From contig JAFGHG010000110.1 of NCBI GenBank assembly GCA_016939345.1, positions 1-12,489 of the forward strand: a stretch of DNA of 12,489 nt, given 5' to 3'. Under the pieces are notes generated by a model, which saw only the letters and a program-made list of their open reading frames with translations, did not search any database and was not told the origin of the DNA. The position numbers and the translations under genes are program-made. Source of the DNA: Candidatus Omnitrophota bacterium. GTDB taxonomy: Bacteria > Omnitrophota > Gorgyraeia > Duberdicusellales > 4484-171. This document shows, in pieces, positions 12,486 to 12,489 of this stretch. Every line of letters starts with the position of its first letter. Within the stretch, counting starts at the first letter, position 1.

Positions 12486-12489
12486 TTTA

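Noticed and set aside
1..12489. CRISPR arrays, transposases, toxin-antitoxin or phage genes
   Set aside because: No regularly spaced direct repeats, terminal repeats flanking a transposase, or mobile-element proteins are visible on either strand.

Overview
The window reads as a chromosomal segment of a low-to-mid GC, diderm, uncultivated-type bacterium. LptF and LptG imply an outer membrane with lipopolysaccharide. A small secreted protein resembling the exosortase-associated TIGR04073 family, several PilZ proteins and a four-cysteine L28 would fit a PVC-superphylum or Omnitrophota-like genome. That placement is inference from gene content. No taxonomic marker was compared.

Layout. (1) 1-1900, + strand: the end of a secreted protein, a strong promoter running straight into a hairpin terminator, two single-domain PilZ genes, and a type IV pilin-like pseudopilin. 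(2) 1900-2355: a tRNA-Pro(GGG) gene, then about 230 bp of non-coding DNA packed with inverted repeats, including a promoter overlapped by a dyad just before the next gene. (3) 2359-8437, + strand: a third PilZ gene translationally coupled to homoserine dehydrogenase, then threonine synthase, arginyl-tRNA synthetase and RecJ, closely spaced and probably one operon. (4) 8438-8689, - strand: rpmB (L28), ending base-to-base against recJ and driven by a promoter that predicts an almost leaderless mRNA. (5) 8824-9441, + strand: a promoter, a class I cyclic-di-GMP riboswitch, an intrinsic terminator, a near-perfect Shine-Dalgarno and a small secreted glycine-zipper protein. (6) 9535-9580: a bidirectional terminator. 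(7) 9591-12485, - strand: an overlapping comF-lptF-lptG operon.

The unifying theme is cyclic-di-GMP. Three PilZ proteins (predicted binders), one riboswitch (predicted sensor) and a pseudopilin (a typical c-di-GMP-linked surface output) lie within about 9 kb. The rest is housekeeping: threonine synthesis, tRNA charging, DNA repair, ribosome and LPS export.

The strongest observation is the riboswitch at 8888-8990. It has a GAAA tetraloop, a canonical 11-nt receptor, the GCAAA core and the terminal GUUACCG. Its receptor strand can instead pair with the 5' arm of the downstream terminator, which predicts that ligand binding switches the secreted-protein gene off. All assignments come from reading the sequence. 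No database search or folding program was run.
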